Part shown: piece after piece, positions 35,331-47,060 of the stretch
Layout: every line of letters begins with the position of its first letter
How positions within the stretch are numbered: position 1 is the stretch's first letter
From: Cryptomeria japonica
Taxonomy: Eukaryota; Streptophyta; Pinopsida; Cupressales; Cupressaceae
Direction: 5' to 3'
Length of the DNA: 64,000 nt
Assembly (NCBI RefSeq): GCF_030272615.1
Contig: NC_081414.1
Location: 813,792,569-813,856,568, forward strand
The notes under the pieces: model-generated
Told to the model about the DNA's origin: nothing
Databases searched by the model: none
The model's input: only the letters and a program-made list of their open reading frames with translations
Translations under genes and position numbers: made by a program

Positions 35331-35361
35331 ATCTCATTCCAAGTGGTTAGACTTATAGAAA

Positions 35362-35380
35362 GGTTGCCTTTGATACCAAT
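35362..35380 (-). other. Primer-binding site, NA-2
   Basis: Minus strand ATTGGTATCAAAGGC next to the LTR end; matches the initiator Met-tRNA complement through TGGTATCA. Confidence 0.82.
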
Positions 35381-36597
35381 TGATGAATACTAAGAAGGGG
35401 GGTTGAATTAGTATACCAAAAATTACTGAACTTAAACACTTTATCAGTCTAGCAGTAAATCGGTATAACACTTTAACTAACAAACCGGTTAACACAATTG
35501 CAAACCAAACAACAAGTAAGACATTCACCCATAGAAGCACAATCACCATAACATAAGAGATTTTGATGTGGAAACCCAAATGGAAAAAACCACGGTGAGA
35601 TGAAACTCACAAGTAACTATCTGCAGAATAGTAACCAAACCGGTTAAGGTCAAACCGATTAAGGTCATACAATGTTCTTTACCAGAACAGATCCTATTAG
35701 GAATCTCAATCTCTGTTAGGAGATAAGTTCGATTAAAGACTACCTTGTGAGAGGATTTTAGATCCACAGATGTGAATCACCTTGTTAGAGGATTTAAAAA
35801 GGCTTTTTTGGGCCTACCCGGTTAAGGGTTTCTAACTTGTCAAAGATGTGAGTAATCAACAAGTGTATGATCTAGCGAATAGCACAGTTTGCTTGGTTAG
35901 ATCCATGATAGCTCATTGCTAATGCATTTCAGCATTACTTTAGTTTTTAGTAAATCCACACTCTATTACAGTGCACAGATTTGATCTTTTCTATTAAGAT
36001 CGTACATACAAGAACTCATCAACCACTTCGAACCCTAACAACTACACACACATTAAAACCCTAGACATGATGTCCTTAAAAGGAATCTAATTTCATGCCA
36101 GTCCAATATGATTACATTGCAAGTTCCTAGGTTCATTGTATCTAGACACATTTGGTAACACGACACAAAATCATCGTCAAAGTGTCGGTGGATGGTAACT
36201 CATCACAAATATATACCAGTTGGTAACTTATCATAGAGTATTACCGGTTTATACAACTTTATCAATTACTGGTTGGTAACTTAGAGTAATACTAGTTTGA
36301 AATAAATACCGGTTTAGCAGATTACCAGTTGACAGAAATGAAGACTGAGAAAATGATAACTACTGCTTCTAGTTCATTTGCTTTGTTCCGCTTGAGATCC
36401 TCAAATTGCTTGAGGTCCTCATGCCACTTGAGATCGGTAAACACTTTCTGCAAGACACCGATAGTCTAAAGACTATAACATAATATCAGTTTGAAACAAA
36501 TGCTGGTTGAGCATAACTCATACATACAAAAAGTGATCTCATAGCAAGTGTGTGTCCATCAATGACAATCACAACATAATCATCAAAAATGCCAACA
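35381..36597 (-). repeat. NA-2 5' LTR
   Basis: 1217 bp, matching 27672-28891. TGATGAATAC to GCCAACA. Its right flank (AGGTC) is the gypsy LTR region at 36598. Confidence 0.9.
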
Positions 36598-38738
36598 AGG
36601 TCAGCCAATGGATACAAACTATACAACTAAGAAAATGAACTACAAACATGGCTCCTGGATGACTCTGCTAAGTCTCTATCTTTGGGATGAATGCACAGAA
36701 CTGGGACACCAACATGACATGCTAACATCTTGTACAAACAAGGTGTAAAGACAATACAATGGACACAAACACAATAGTACAACCAAAATAACAATGTTAC
36801 AATAAGTAAAATAACAAGTATGAAACACAAATAGCTAAAGGAAAATGAGAGAGAGTGGAGGAAACTTACTATTGGTCCATGATTGAGGCCTCCAACAAGA
36901 TGAGTTCTCTCCCTTGATCAAAAAATTGCACACAAGTGAAGAGAGAAAATGCTGTAGGTTGTGTTCAGAGGCCTGCCTCAATTAGACACCCATTTCAATT
37001 TTTCCACCTCCATGGACAATCTAGATAATAGCAATGATGAAAAGCAAATGATAAAGATAGAGGATAGATAGATAGACAAGATAGTAAGTATACTAAATAT
37101 AAAACAATGGATACAATGCTATGAAATGTGAATGAGAAAGTGGAGATAACTTTCCTTCAACAACCAATAAGTTGGTACTTGAAGGAGTGAAGTCAAGCAC
37201 ATTAAAATCTCTTGAAGCTGTAACAATAGTGGATAACCATTGCTACAAGAAGCTATGAGAGATATAGAAGATATGCTTAGAGATTTAGAAATTTGCCAAA
37301 AGATTGAGAAGTCCTAGTAAAATCCTAAAATGCATGAGATATAGCCTTCAAAGAGGAATCTTGAATTTGGTGGCTGCAGACATAGGCACTATGAACTCTT
37401 TTAGGTGTAGGCATAATGCTCAAACAACCACCTATAGACTAAAATATTCATGGGATTCTAGCATGGTGCACTGATGTCTCTGCAATGCACTAGAGTTGAT
37501 TGGTGAAATAATCAACATGTTCGATAAGAAGCCAAATTCTAAGCTGATAGGGTGTGTTGACTTGAATTTCATCCTCAGAATGCTCCCTGCATCAAGTTAC
37601 TTTCACAAAATACCAATAGAAATGCTACATGAAATCCAAACTCAACCAATGAAACTACATGAAATACATATGAAATAAAAATACTGATATTACCTTCATG
37701 GTTTATGTCTTATTGTGTCCTAACTCCACTATTCCTGGTTGTAGATGGTGTGCTCTTAGACAATGCACTGATAGCTTCCAAGATGACATATGAAAAATGG
37801 ACTGATAACTAATAATTAATTGATACTATGATATGCAATGCTACATGATTATGCTAAAATGACTATGCTAAAATGCTAGTTGCTATTTGCTTCAAGATTA
37901 ATACTCACGGATGCATAAGTTTTAAAAATGATCTGGCTTGTAAATTCACTTGAAGTCTAACTCTGTCTCAACCGAAGCTCTTGATTTTATAGACCTTGAG
38001 AGGATGAGATGATGTGGCTCAGATCAACGGTCGTGATTAAATCTATAGATTTGGATGGCTATGAGCAAAGGTGAAGGTTGAGAGAAGGAGGGAAAGAGAC
38101 GACAAGTGTCACTCATCTCACCTTGTTTGGGTTGCTGACTACAGGAAAAAAGGGATGGTTAGAGAAGATTTAAACATGAGAGGACAAGTGGACTCAAGTC
38201 CTTCCTAAGACGTAGGGGGTGTTGGAGAGAATATAGAAGATGGTTATGAAATATGTGTACGTACACATTATTCATTGAATTTGGTGGTTGAATATAAATG
38301 ATGAATTAATATTTAAGAAATATTAATTTCCTTAGCCACATGATGGATGAGTTGGCAAAGGGAAGATGAAGTGGAGATGGAGGGTGAGTTGGATAAGAGG
38401 GATTAAATAATTTATGAAATCATTTAATATTTGAGACTATAGGATAGTAGAATAACCATTAACCATTAGATATTCAAATGATTGGAGGAGATAATTAAAT
38501 ATTAGATATTTAATTAATTTGGTTAGAAGGATAATTAAATATTAGATATTTAATTAATTAGAGGAATATAATAGATGAATTAATTAATAAAATATTTCAA
38601 TTAAATTAATTAATAGAAAGACAAGAAAATGAATTAAATAAATTAATCTTTTCAAATTAACTATTTAATAGAAGAATAACTATTAAATAAATATATAATA
38701 TTTATTTAATCGCTCATAGCCAATTTTATGTGTATACA
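36598..38738 (-). repeat. Gypsy LTR adjoining PMD-1 (3' LTR of PMD-1; perhaps also the 5' LTR of Gyp-2)
   Basis: The right end is TATACA followed by the polypurine tract, so on the minus strand the LTR starts TGTATACACATAAAATTG. The left end is not visible because NA-2 abuts it. If NA-2 sits inside this LTR, it joins the 89-bp LTR end at 27583-27671. A minus-strand TATA (CTATAAAATC) is at 37983-37992. AT-rich tandem blocks with AATTAAATATTAGATATTTAATT occur at 38490-38570. No gene seen. Confidence 0.68.
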
Positions 38739-38785
38739 TTTTGCCCCTCTTTGAAATGATGTCAAGACAACATTGTTTCAAAGAT
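38739..38785 (-). other. Polypurine tract and abutting stem-loop, PMD-1
   Basis: Minus strand AAAGAGGGGCAAAA next to the LTR. CTTTGAAA (plus 38749-38756) pairs with TTTCAAAG about 20 nt on, placing a hairpin directly upstream of the tract in element sense. PMD-2 and PMD-3 keep a 7-bp version. Confidence 0.65.
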
Positions 38786-39076
38786 TAAATCAAGTCTTGA
38801 TAGTGTGCCTGATGGAGATAAAAAATCTTGATTATGTGCCCCCTTGGGAGATTGATCGTGAAATTGTTGAAAACTTTGGTTTGAACGATTGAGCTCATGA
38901 TAATTGATAAAAAGTTTCATCAATTAAATTAATTTGTAAAAAAAAAATTAAATTGCCCCATTGAATAGCATTAATTACTCTTTCAAATAGTAAATATAAA
39001 ATTAACCAAGGTTAATTTTAATTTGATTGTTATCCTTGTCAGCTTGTGAAGACAATTGTCTTGGTGAGGTGGCGAA

Positions 39077-39151
39077 ATGGCGATTCCCGTGGAGAACCAT
39101 GGATTTGAGCGTGTTCGACGATATCAATTACCTCCTGAGTATGGGTTTCTG
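39077..39151 (+). pseudogene. PMD-1 antisense gene, exon 1
   Basis: ATG at 39077, 25 codons (MAIPVENHGFERVRRY...), then GTATGT at 39152 as splice donor. PMD-2 and PMD-3 have exons of exactly the same length with the shared core F..RRY..YG, in spite of many substitutions. Upstream TATA is not obvious here. Confidence 0.72.
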
Positions 39152-39936
39152 GTATGTATCTTATCTCGAGCTTTGTTTTCAACTTGTCCTACAATTTTTC
39201 ATGTTTTTAGGTGCGTTTTTGAATTTTGAATTTTTTTGGCAATTTTCAGCATTTAGTTAGCGCTTTTGCATTTAGATTTAGCGCATATGCAATTAGGTTT
39301 AACACATTTTCTTATGATAGCACATATGCTCATTTTGTTAGTGCATATGTTAAGGATGTTAGCGCATATGCATCAGTTAGCACTTATGCATTGTTTGTTA
39401 GTGCACATGCATTGTGTGATGGTGCTTTTGCATGTTTCACGCATTCATGCTTAGGGTTAGTGTGTTTGTTGAAAAATTTAGTACATATGCTTTGTTTAGC
39501 GCTTATGTTCAATAGGATAGCACATATGCTCTAAATTAATGTTTTTGATAGATGCAAAAGCCAAAAACATCACTTTGTTGATTAGATTTAACGTGTTTGA
39601 TGCACGTGTTTGATGAATAGTGATCTGATTGGTTGATTGATAGATCGATTTGATTTGTTTTGATAGATTATCTCTAAGAAACTGATTAGTTTTTGATGTA
39701 AGAGCTTAGCAGAGTTTTGATTGAACTTAGTGTTTGATAGAAAACCATGATTGATAGGTTTTAAAATGATTTGATAACTTAAGTTGCTTCAGTTTAATTT
39801 GATTGATTTGATAGCGTAAGTTGCTTCAGTTTGATTTGATTGATTTGATAGATTAGCAATTGCTTTGATGTGATAGATAGATAAGTGATGATTGATCTAA
39901 TTCTCTTGGTAAATAGGAGAAATTGATGTCCTCCAG
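39152..39936 (+). other. Intron of PMD-1 antisense gene with TTAGCGCATATGC-like repeats
   Basis: Between the donor at 39152 and a candidate acceptor at 39936 (CTCCAG). From 39250 to 39540 it carries about a dozen degenerate copies of TTAGCGCATATGC at 20-35 bp spacing. The same kind of repeat fills the introns of PMD-2 and PMD-3. Confidence 0.65.
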
Positions 39937-41118
39937 TATCGGGAGAAATTCTTGGCAGTACGTCATTTAGTGCCAGAGCTAACATAAGCAGAGGTGAGAC
40001 ATATAGATGCCTGTGGTTTATGCCATCTGTTGTATATGCTTGAGGTTACCCATAATAGAGGATTGTTGATGGTATTAGTTGAGAGATGGCACAGTGAGCA
40101 TAGCACTTTCCACCTTCTCACAGGTGAGATTAGTGTGATGCTCAAGGATGTCTATAAGATTTTGCACATCTTTGTGACTGGCGAGTTAGTGCAGTATGAT
40201 TTTCAGGATCGTGTTGGGATAGAGACTTGCAGAGCCATTTTTGTTGATGAGAGCATCTCTAGAGGAGAGATTCGATGGGAGGATATGGTTATTTATTATG
40301 AGACTCTTCCTGTGATTCTTGTTGGTTTTATTGGAAGATTTAGTTGTCCTGATAGGCGATCACGAGGGTTTATTGTTGGATGGGGTGAGATTATTCAGAG
40401 TATGATGCAACATCAAAATTGATATGCTTGGGGTGTTTGTATGCTGGCTCATTTATATCATGATCTTCATTAGGTGGTGTATGATGAGAGTGCTAGTTTT
40501 TCTATAGAATGCACACTATTGCAGATCTGGTGCTGGGAGCACATTTCTATTACTTGGCCTATCCATCACAGAGTTCATGGAGAGAGGCAACCATTTGTTT
40601 ATCTATATGCAGGTATCCTTACTCAGCATAAGCTGGGTAAGATGGAGTATTAGCATTGGGTGCTTGATTCATTGAATAGTATTACTTGGAGACCATATGT
40701 TGATTGTGAGCCTTGGATGGATGATGTATAGACATTACCATTTATCATGCAGAGTAGATATCTCATTGGTTGGACTCCTTACATTATTGAGTGATAGTTG
40801 ATTAGTCGCATTCTTAGACAGTTCGGTATCATTCAACATATGCCTACTGGTGTGATGATATATGCTCGACGATACAAAGATAGGCGAGATTGGGGACCTT
40901 CTTTGTCATTTGAGATTGCTTGCGCAAAGTTTCTTGCTACTTCGAGAGTGGCTTATGATATGAGATTTCACATTCTTGATCCTAGTGTTACAACAGAGTA
41001 TGCTCACTATATACTAGCACATCCATGTCCTTGTATTACTGATCCAACAGATTCTCCTCCCAGGTCAAGAGATGAAGATGACAATTTAGATGATCTATTT
41101 TTTAGGAGATGAAGATGG
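39937..41118 (+). pseudogene. PMD-1 plant mobile domain gene, exon 2
   Basis: Phase-0 reading after the acceptor. The PMD signature is clear at 40079-40190: ERWHSEHSTFHLLTGEISV..KDVYKIL. Further blocks are IRWEDM, FIGRFSCPDRRSRGFIVGWG, CTLLQIWCWEHISI and FQ.R-type regions to LGPS-like RRDWGPSL. Stops at about 39982, 40420, 40470, 40651 and 40727 kill it. PMD proteins of plants occur both as host nuclear proteins and as passengers of transposons; this is a passenger copy. It is cut at 41118 by Solo-2 and goes on at 46136. Confidence 0.85.
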
Positions 41119-42725
41119 TGTAGCATCCTAAAATTGTGACACTTGCAATTTCTGTCACAACCCTCCTTTATCACCTTTTGATTTAAATACAAACTCTATT
41201 ATATTTCTTTTGGATAAACTATTGAATGAATATTGTAAAGGAATAAAAATAATAAATCACACACACACATGAAAATATATATATATATTTTTTAATTGGT
41301 TATTTAAATTCCCTCACCCAAATTAAGGAACATGTTGTAGGAAGAATAAGAAGCTTCTAGAGGCTTCTCCACCACCTTGCATGTAACCCCTCCCACCAAG
41401 TCTAATCAATTTGCATGAAGGCCAAATTGGGAGAGAATTTCTTTTTTTTAATTAAAAATTAGGTAGTGGAATTTGGAATTTTTTTTCTTATAAAAGATGT
41501 ACAAGTTTCAAAAAGAGTTGTTGGCTATTCCATAAGAAATTCTTCAAGTAAAATTTTCCTTTGTAGTCAATTTTCATTTTCAGCTAAGATTTTTGTTTGG
41601 GAGGACTTCTCTTCAAGTTTGGAGGATCAAGGAAGATTCATAGAGGATTCTACACCATTTTCAAGCACCCAGGTTCTTTCAAATTTAGTTTTCGTGCATC
41701 TTATTTTTGTTGCAAATTAGATTTGATTAAATTGTTTAGGAAATTAGAATCATTTGATGAGAATGAGATTCATTTGTTTTTCAGATTCTTGATAAGAATT
41801 AGTTTCAAATTTTGATAAGAAGTAGATTAAATTGTTTAGGTGATTAGAATCATTTGATGAGAATTAGATTCATTGTTTTTCAGATTCTTGATAAGAAATT
41901 AGATCCATTAGTTTCAAATTTTTGATAGGAATTAGATTCATTTGTAAATTTTTTTTTTAGATCAAGGTTTAATATATTGTTGAAATTAGTTGAAATCTAT
42001 TTGTAGTGGATGAGTTGAAGAATTAAAATATTGTCTTTCAATTTCTTGCTGTAGATTGGATATTGTTAATTAAAATATTGTCCTTCAATTTCTTGCTGTA
42101 GATTGGATACTGTTAGTTTGAAGATTTAAAATATTGTCTTTCAATTTCTTGTTGTAGATTGGATATTGTTAATTAAAATATTGTCTTTCAATTTCTTGCT
42201 GTAGTTTGGATATTGTCAGTTTGAAGAATTAAAATGTTGTCTTTCAAATTCTTGTTGTAGAATTAAAATATTGTCTTCCAATTCCTTGCTATGAATAAAA
42301 TCTTGTTTTTTTTTCTTCTTATTTCTTTTTGAATGAATTAAATCTTCCTGTAGGAATAAATTTATCTCTGTAAATTTTAGATTGTAATCAGATTAATGAA
42401 ATACAATCATAAGCCTGCATAAATCATCTACCTTTCATGGCTGGAAATGATTTACTTCTCTGGATTATTTATCTCTAGGAATAATTTCTGTGTGGAAACA
42501 AAATATAAGTTACCTTTAGATACGCATCTGGCTTTCAATCGTCTGCACTATGCTGGGATCTAGTTATTCTCCCTAGATTGTTTATCCCTCTGGGTTATTT
42601 ACTCCTGAGAATGAACCCTATTATTACTTAATATTTTAATTTATTTTTATCCTTAAAGTTTAAAATCTACTCTCTATCTATTTAAATTAACCTGGGAAAA
42701 AAAATAAAATAAAATAAATAAAACC

Positions 42726-42884
<159 letters not shown>

Positions 42885-42954
42885 GTGTTTAAAACCATCG
42901 CATGAGAAATTATGATTGCAACGCAGTATGTAGAAGTACCGTGACTAGTTGTAT

Positions 42955-43095
42955 GGGACTTCGGCCGCAGGCGGAGTTAATAGCTCTGCAGGGGGGAGCG
43001 GTACCGTTACGGTACCCTCCACTAACCTGCGGTCACTACTATGGCAGTGGCCGCAGGGTAGTGGAGGGGACCGTGGGGTCCCCCTCCCACTAAAT
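42955..43095. repeat. GC-rich island with stacked inverted repeats
   Basis: GGTACCGT/ACGGTACC palindrome at 43000-43016. An 18-bp inverted repeat at 43015-43032 and 43051-43068 has one mismatch (CCTGCGG / CCGCAGG core), and GGACC/GGTCC lies at 43067-43081. It is flanked by AT-rich DNA on both sides. Confidence 0.8.
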
Positions 43096-43149
43096 GCTCT
43101 GGGCACACAATACCACGACCTTCATATTTCAAATCCCTTTTTTATGGAA

Positions 43150-43400
43150 TTTAATTGTTAATAGTTGGTAATAAAGTTTTAGTTGTTAATAATTGATAAA
43201 CTTTAGATCATTTTTTTTTATATAGTTATTAATAAGTTTTGGATTAATTAGTAATAATTATTAATAACTTATTAATAATTATTATTAATGTAATTGGTAA
43301 TAATTATTAATAAATTATTGATAATTATTATTAATAGTGAAGTAAATTTGGAAAAATTTAATAATTAATAGAGATTATCGTATGGTAGATTATTGTAAAA
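43150..43400. repeat. AT-rich TAATAATTATTAATAA tract
   Basis: Degenerate repeats of TAATAATTATTAATAA; non-coding part of Solo-3. Confidence 0.75.
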
Positions 43401-44669
43401 GAATGGGACCTCCTAATCCATTGAGGATCTAATTGATTCTTGGGCGATAAATTTAAGCTTACTTAAATCTTTAAGTCTTATGATTAATCCCAAAAGTGTA
43501 AACTAATTGCTAGTAACCCTATATTTAATTGTTCTTACAATAAGAGTAAACACTTCTTCATTTTGTATGCAATGACATTATTTTACCTTGCTTTTATTCC
43601 GCATTCATTATCTACATGCAATTGCTCATAAGTTCACAATTATCATGCCAATTGTAGAATAACGATATTTCTCTTTTTTCAATAGTATTTAAAGTTTAAA
43701 TTGTGTACATCCATTTCATAATTATATTTTCAAGCATGATGTTAGTTTAGAAAACTAAACAAAGGAAGTTGGAAAACCAAAACTAGCAGCGTTCGGTATA
43801 TACGGTGCGTCTGGGTCACGCTTACGGGTAATGTCGTTGTGTTGAACTACTGCACTTAACGCCTAATAAAGCTGCATTAACGACATCTGTGGCATCGTCC
43901 CTATAAATCGTCGGGGAGTAATAAGGGACATTTGGAAGTTAAAATCCAAGGGGCGGGTAATCCCCCTTGGATCGATAATTTAATAAGATAACTTTTAAAT
44001 GATTTTCACATCCGTTGAGATAAACCATAGTAAACCCCTTTTAGGGATGGTCAAGTTAAAAGCTCTCATGAAATTGATTTCTTTTTTTTGAAGGGATATT
44101 GGCATTTTGCAATTGGGTGACGTTCATGATAAGTATTAGGATCTAGTTATTTTCTTTTTTTAGGCCACAAGCAATAGGCCATCTTGAGCCTTCGCTTAAG
44201 TGCTACCATCGTGGGTAGCAACCACAGAGAAACTGTCTGGGACACTGACCCTAGAAAGGGTTGCATACCCACAAATCAGTTTACATCAAACCATAGATTA
44301 GAAAATAAAACTACATACTTTACGCCTTGATCCCGTGCCGAAGCGGGTATGTAGGCAGTCTTGGGATGGAGTTGTCCCTCGTACTTAGGCATTTGTGGGT
44401 GGGGTCTAGGCTTGGTTGAGTAAGAATCCTAATTGAAAGATAAGATAATCAATTTAATTCAATGCATACTTGGAAGGAATCCCGTATGGATTTGCTTGAC
44501 TTCCCGAGGCTTTAAGCCAAATTCTGAGGCAGAATTCAAGCTTGTATTATTTTTAATTACTCCTAAGGACGGCGACCTCGATGCATTCTTGTTAGAAGAG
44601 TGTAGTACTTAGTGAATGGTTCAGGACCCGAATGGTCCCGATGAGTCTAAGTCTCTAGCCAGAGCATCT

Positions 44670-44830
44670 CCTATCCCGTTTGGATGGATGCCTACCCCGT
44701 ATGGGTAGATGCCTATCCCGTATTGGATAGATGGAATTTTACGTCCCGTATGGACAATTGCCTAACCCGTATGGTTAGAAGCTCATCCCGGATGGATGAA
44801 TGCCTAATCCTAATTGGATGGATGCCCACA
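44670..44830. repeat. Minisatellite in Solo-3
   Basis: About six imperfect copies of a unit built on ATGCCTA.CCCGTATGG, 21-30 bp each. Confidence 0.75.
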
Positions 44831-45263
44831 GTATGCAATTGAATAAAACATAATGAAAAAAAAAATAATACTCAATTTTTGTGGAATCAATTTTAGTGGG
44901 TTATTACAATTTCGACTGCATTTGGGTCTTCACGATGGCAGCGCAACGTTGAACCTGAATGGAGACCCTGAAACCTGTTTGTGACATCAAAAACTGCATA
45001 TTTCTGCACCTTGGCATGATCCCTCCTTACACCCTGCTGTCCCAAGAGGTGGGACCATAGCGCCCAGCGCCCTGGTCCTTCAGGACTAGGGTGCCTAGCA
45101 CCCTGGTCCCCCAGGACCATGGCGGCCAGCGCCCTGGTCCCTGGCCCTATTTTTGGGCCCGGTCTCTTTTGGGCATCGGGTCTTTATGTTTGCAATTTGG
45201 GAAATAATGTTTCCTGGTCGGCCTAAGGTTAGAAAAATCAGTCTATCAGCCCTAATTGACAAG

Positions 45264-45271
45264 TATATAAA
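45264..45271 (+). promoter_or_regulatory. TATA box of Solo-2
   Basis: TATATAAA followed by a pyrimidine-rich stretch, as in plant LTR promoters. Confidence 0.6.
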
Positions 45272-46135
45272 CTACATTTCCCCTCTCAAAAAAGGGAGAT
45301 GAAAGAGAAAGGACATATGTGTACAAGAGGCGGAAGCGCTAAGCAAACATTCAAACATTCAAGCATTCAAGCATTCCTTCAAGCAATTGAGCATTCTAAG
45401 TCTCCATTCAAGGCTAAGTGTTGCATTCAAGACAAGGATTCAACCATTGAAGAGGAGATCACTTACAACATACAACAACATTTACACCTTAGCATGTAAG
45501 AATACAAACATTCTTACAAGGTATCAGTACTTGTTTACATTACAAACATTTACATTTACAACATTCTCATTTCTTGGTTAATTCCAAAACCGGGGTTTGA
45601 CCTAAGGGCAAACCCCTAATCCCTAACCCCCCAATCGTCCTCTCTTTTCTGTGTGTAGGTTGCAGGTACACGGTTGTAATTGAAGATCTGGAACCCTTGT
45701 GCAGAGACAAACAAATCCCCCTTCATTTCGCGAATTTTTTGGAGGACCGTGTGCACGCCGGGCGCCATCGTCCCGTCAAATTTTGCTTAAATTTGCAGGA
45801 CAGCATCATCTTGACATTTTACTGCTAATTCCAGGTCCGTAGCTTCATCCCATGTTTCTATTTATGTCTGCAAGCAAATCTTTCTTACTTTCACCTACAC
45901 TCCTAATTCAATCCTTCTATCTACATTCTTTACAAAAGAGGGTAGCCTTGCTGTCTCAACCCTTGAAACTCATTTAGAATTCAATCTTGCATTGTGCGGG
46001 ATTGGATCTTGTGAGCTTCAACCCCTCTTTTGAATGTAAAGTCTCTCCTAAGTGAAAACCGTCAATCCTAGTGACCTCCTTTCTCCTTGGAGTGGGGGGT
46101 AACACCTAGGGTTCAATTTTCCACTTTATAGATGG

Positions 46136-47060
46136 AGATGAGAGCTTAGAACTTCTCAGGAGGCCAGGGGAGATGGAGATGAGGGTGGGGATGGAGGTGG
46201 GGGTGGTAGGAGACCTAGATAGAGAGGAGGTTGATTCAGAGTTCGTGGAGGACCATTTGGACTAGTTGGCAGGATTGGGAGACTGCATCCTATGGGTGGG
46301 AGAGATGTTGGTTGGATTGGGAGGGATACTGGTAGGGCAGGGATGAGATCACTGAGAGGGTTTCCATTGATAGAAGGAGGCAGGATGAATGGATTGGATG
46401 GGGGTTGCGAGAGAGGCATTGATTTTGGTTAGATTCAACCAAACCCTAGGATTATTGCAGCTCATGGTGGAGAGGATGAGGATCCAGAGGATCATGTTTC
46501 AATTATTAGACGATTGGTTCTGAGAGCTACTCAGACTCAGATTCTAGGAGGTGGACATGGAGGTGGTGAGGAGGGGATTGGGGGTCATGCGCCACAATAG
46601 GATTTTCCAGAGTAGGATGCACCAAAGCATGATATGCCAGATCAAGAGACTATTGATAGTCTTAGAGCACATATTGATAAGCTTTGAGCACAGGTACAAA
46701 CTTTCATGGTTGAGAGGGATAGAGTTGTTAGGAGACAACATGATACTTAGGGCCTTCTTGATCATATTCAACAGGTTGGATTGGGTACTCTCTTAGCTAA
46801 CACTATTAGAGCACTAGTTTGGGTAGAGAAGGAGACTTCCCATTGGTGACGACTATATGAGGAGGTAGTCATAGAGAGCCAGAGAGTAGGTAGCTATCAT
46901 ACCACCACGTTGATGGATACTAGTAGTGGTGGAGTCATGGGACCTCCTCAAAGGAGTGGTGATCATGGGAGATAGGCATCTTGGGGATCTTCTCACCCAC
47001 AACCATAGAGATAGACAGAGTTAGGTGGTAGTGGTACAGGACATCTGTGACTTGAATTGG
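46136..47060 (+). pseudogene. PMD-1 gene, C-terminal tail
   Basis: Continues the PMD gene after Solo-2: Gly/Arg-rich stretch (46170-46430), then acidic and helical part (about 46640-46870) with the coiled-coil-like DSLRAHIDKL and RDRVVRRQHD, then a His/Gly/Ser tail. Several stops. The same order, Gly-rich then helix, is seen in PMD-3 at 62150-62930. Confidence 0.7.

Larger units (their letters stand above)
27672..36597 (-). mobile_element. NA-2: non-autonomous LTR element, same design as NA-1
   Basis: LTRs 27672-28891 (1220 bp) and 35381-36597 (1217 bp), polypurine tract, primer site ATTGGTATCAAAGGC, ORF1 (coiled coil, zinc knuckles) and ORF2 (unassigned), in the same order and orientation as NA-1 but with strongly diverged sequence. 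A gypsy solo LTR (31719-32820) interrupts ORF2. No RT, integrase or protease motif is seen. The flanks ATGTG (left) and AGGTC (right) do not form a target duplication, so the ends may come from recombination between copies. Confidence 0.88.

Noticed and set aside
43740-44400. rRNA-like or tRNA-like sequence
   Set aside because: GC content is higher here but I find no rRNA core or cloverleaf; it fits the body of a long LTR.
46156-46419. Pro-rich minus-strand frame
   Set aside because: Reverse of the Gly/Arg-rich PMD-1 tail on the plus strand.
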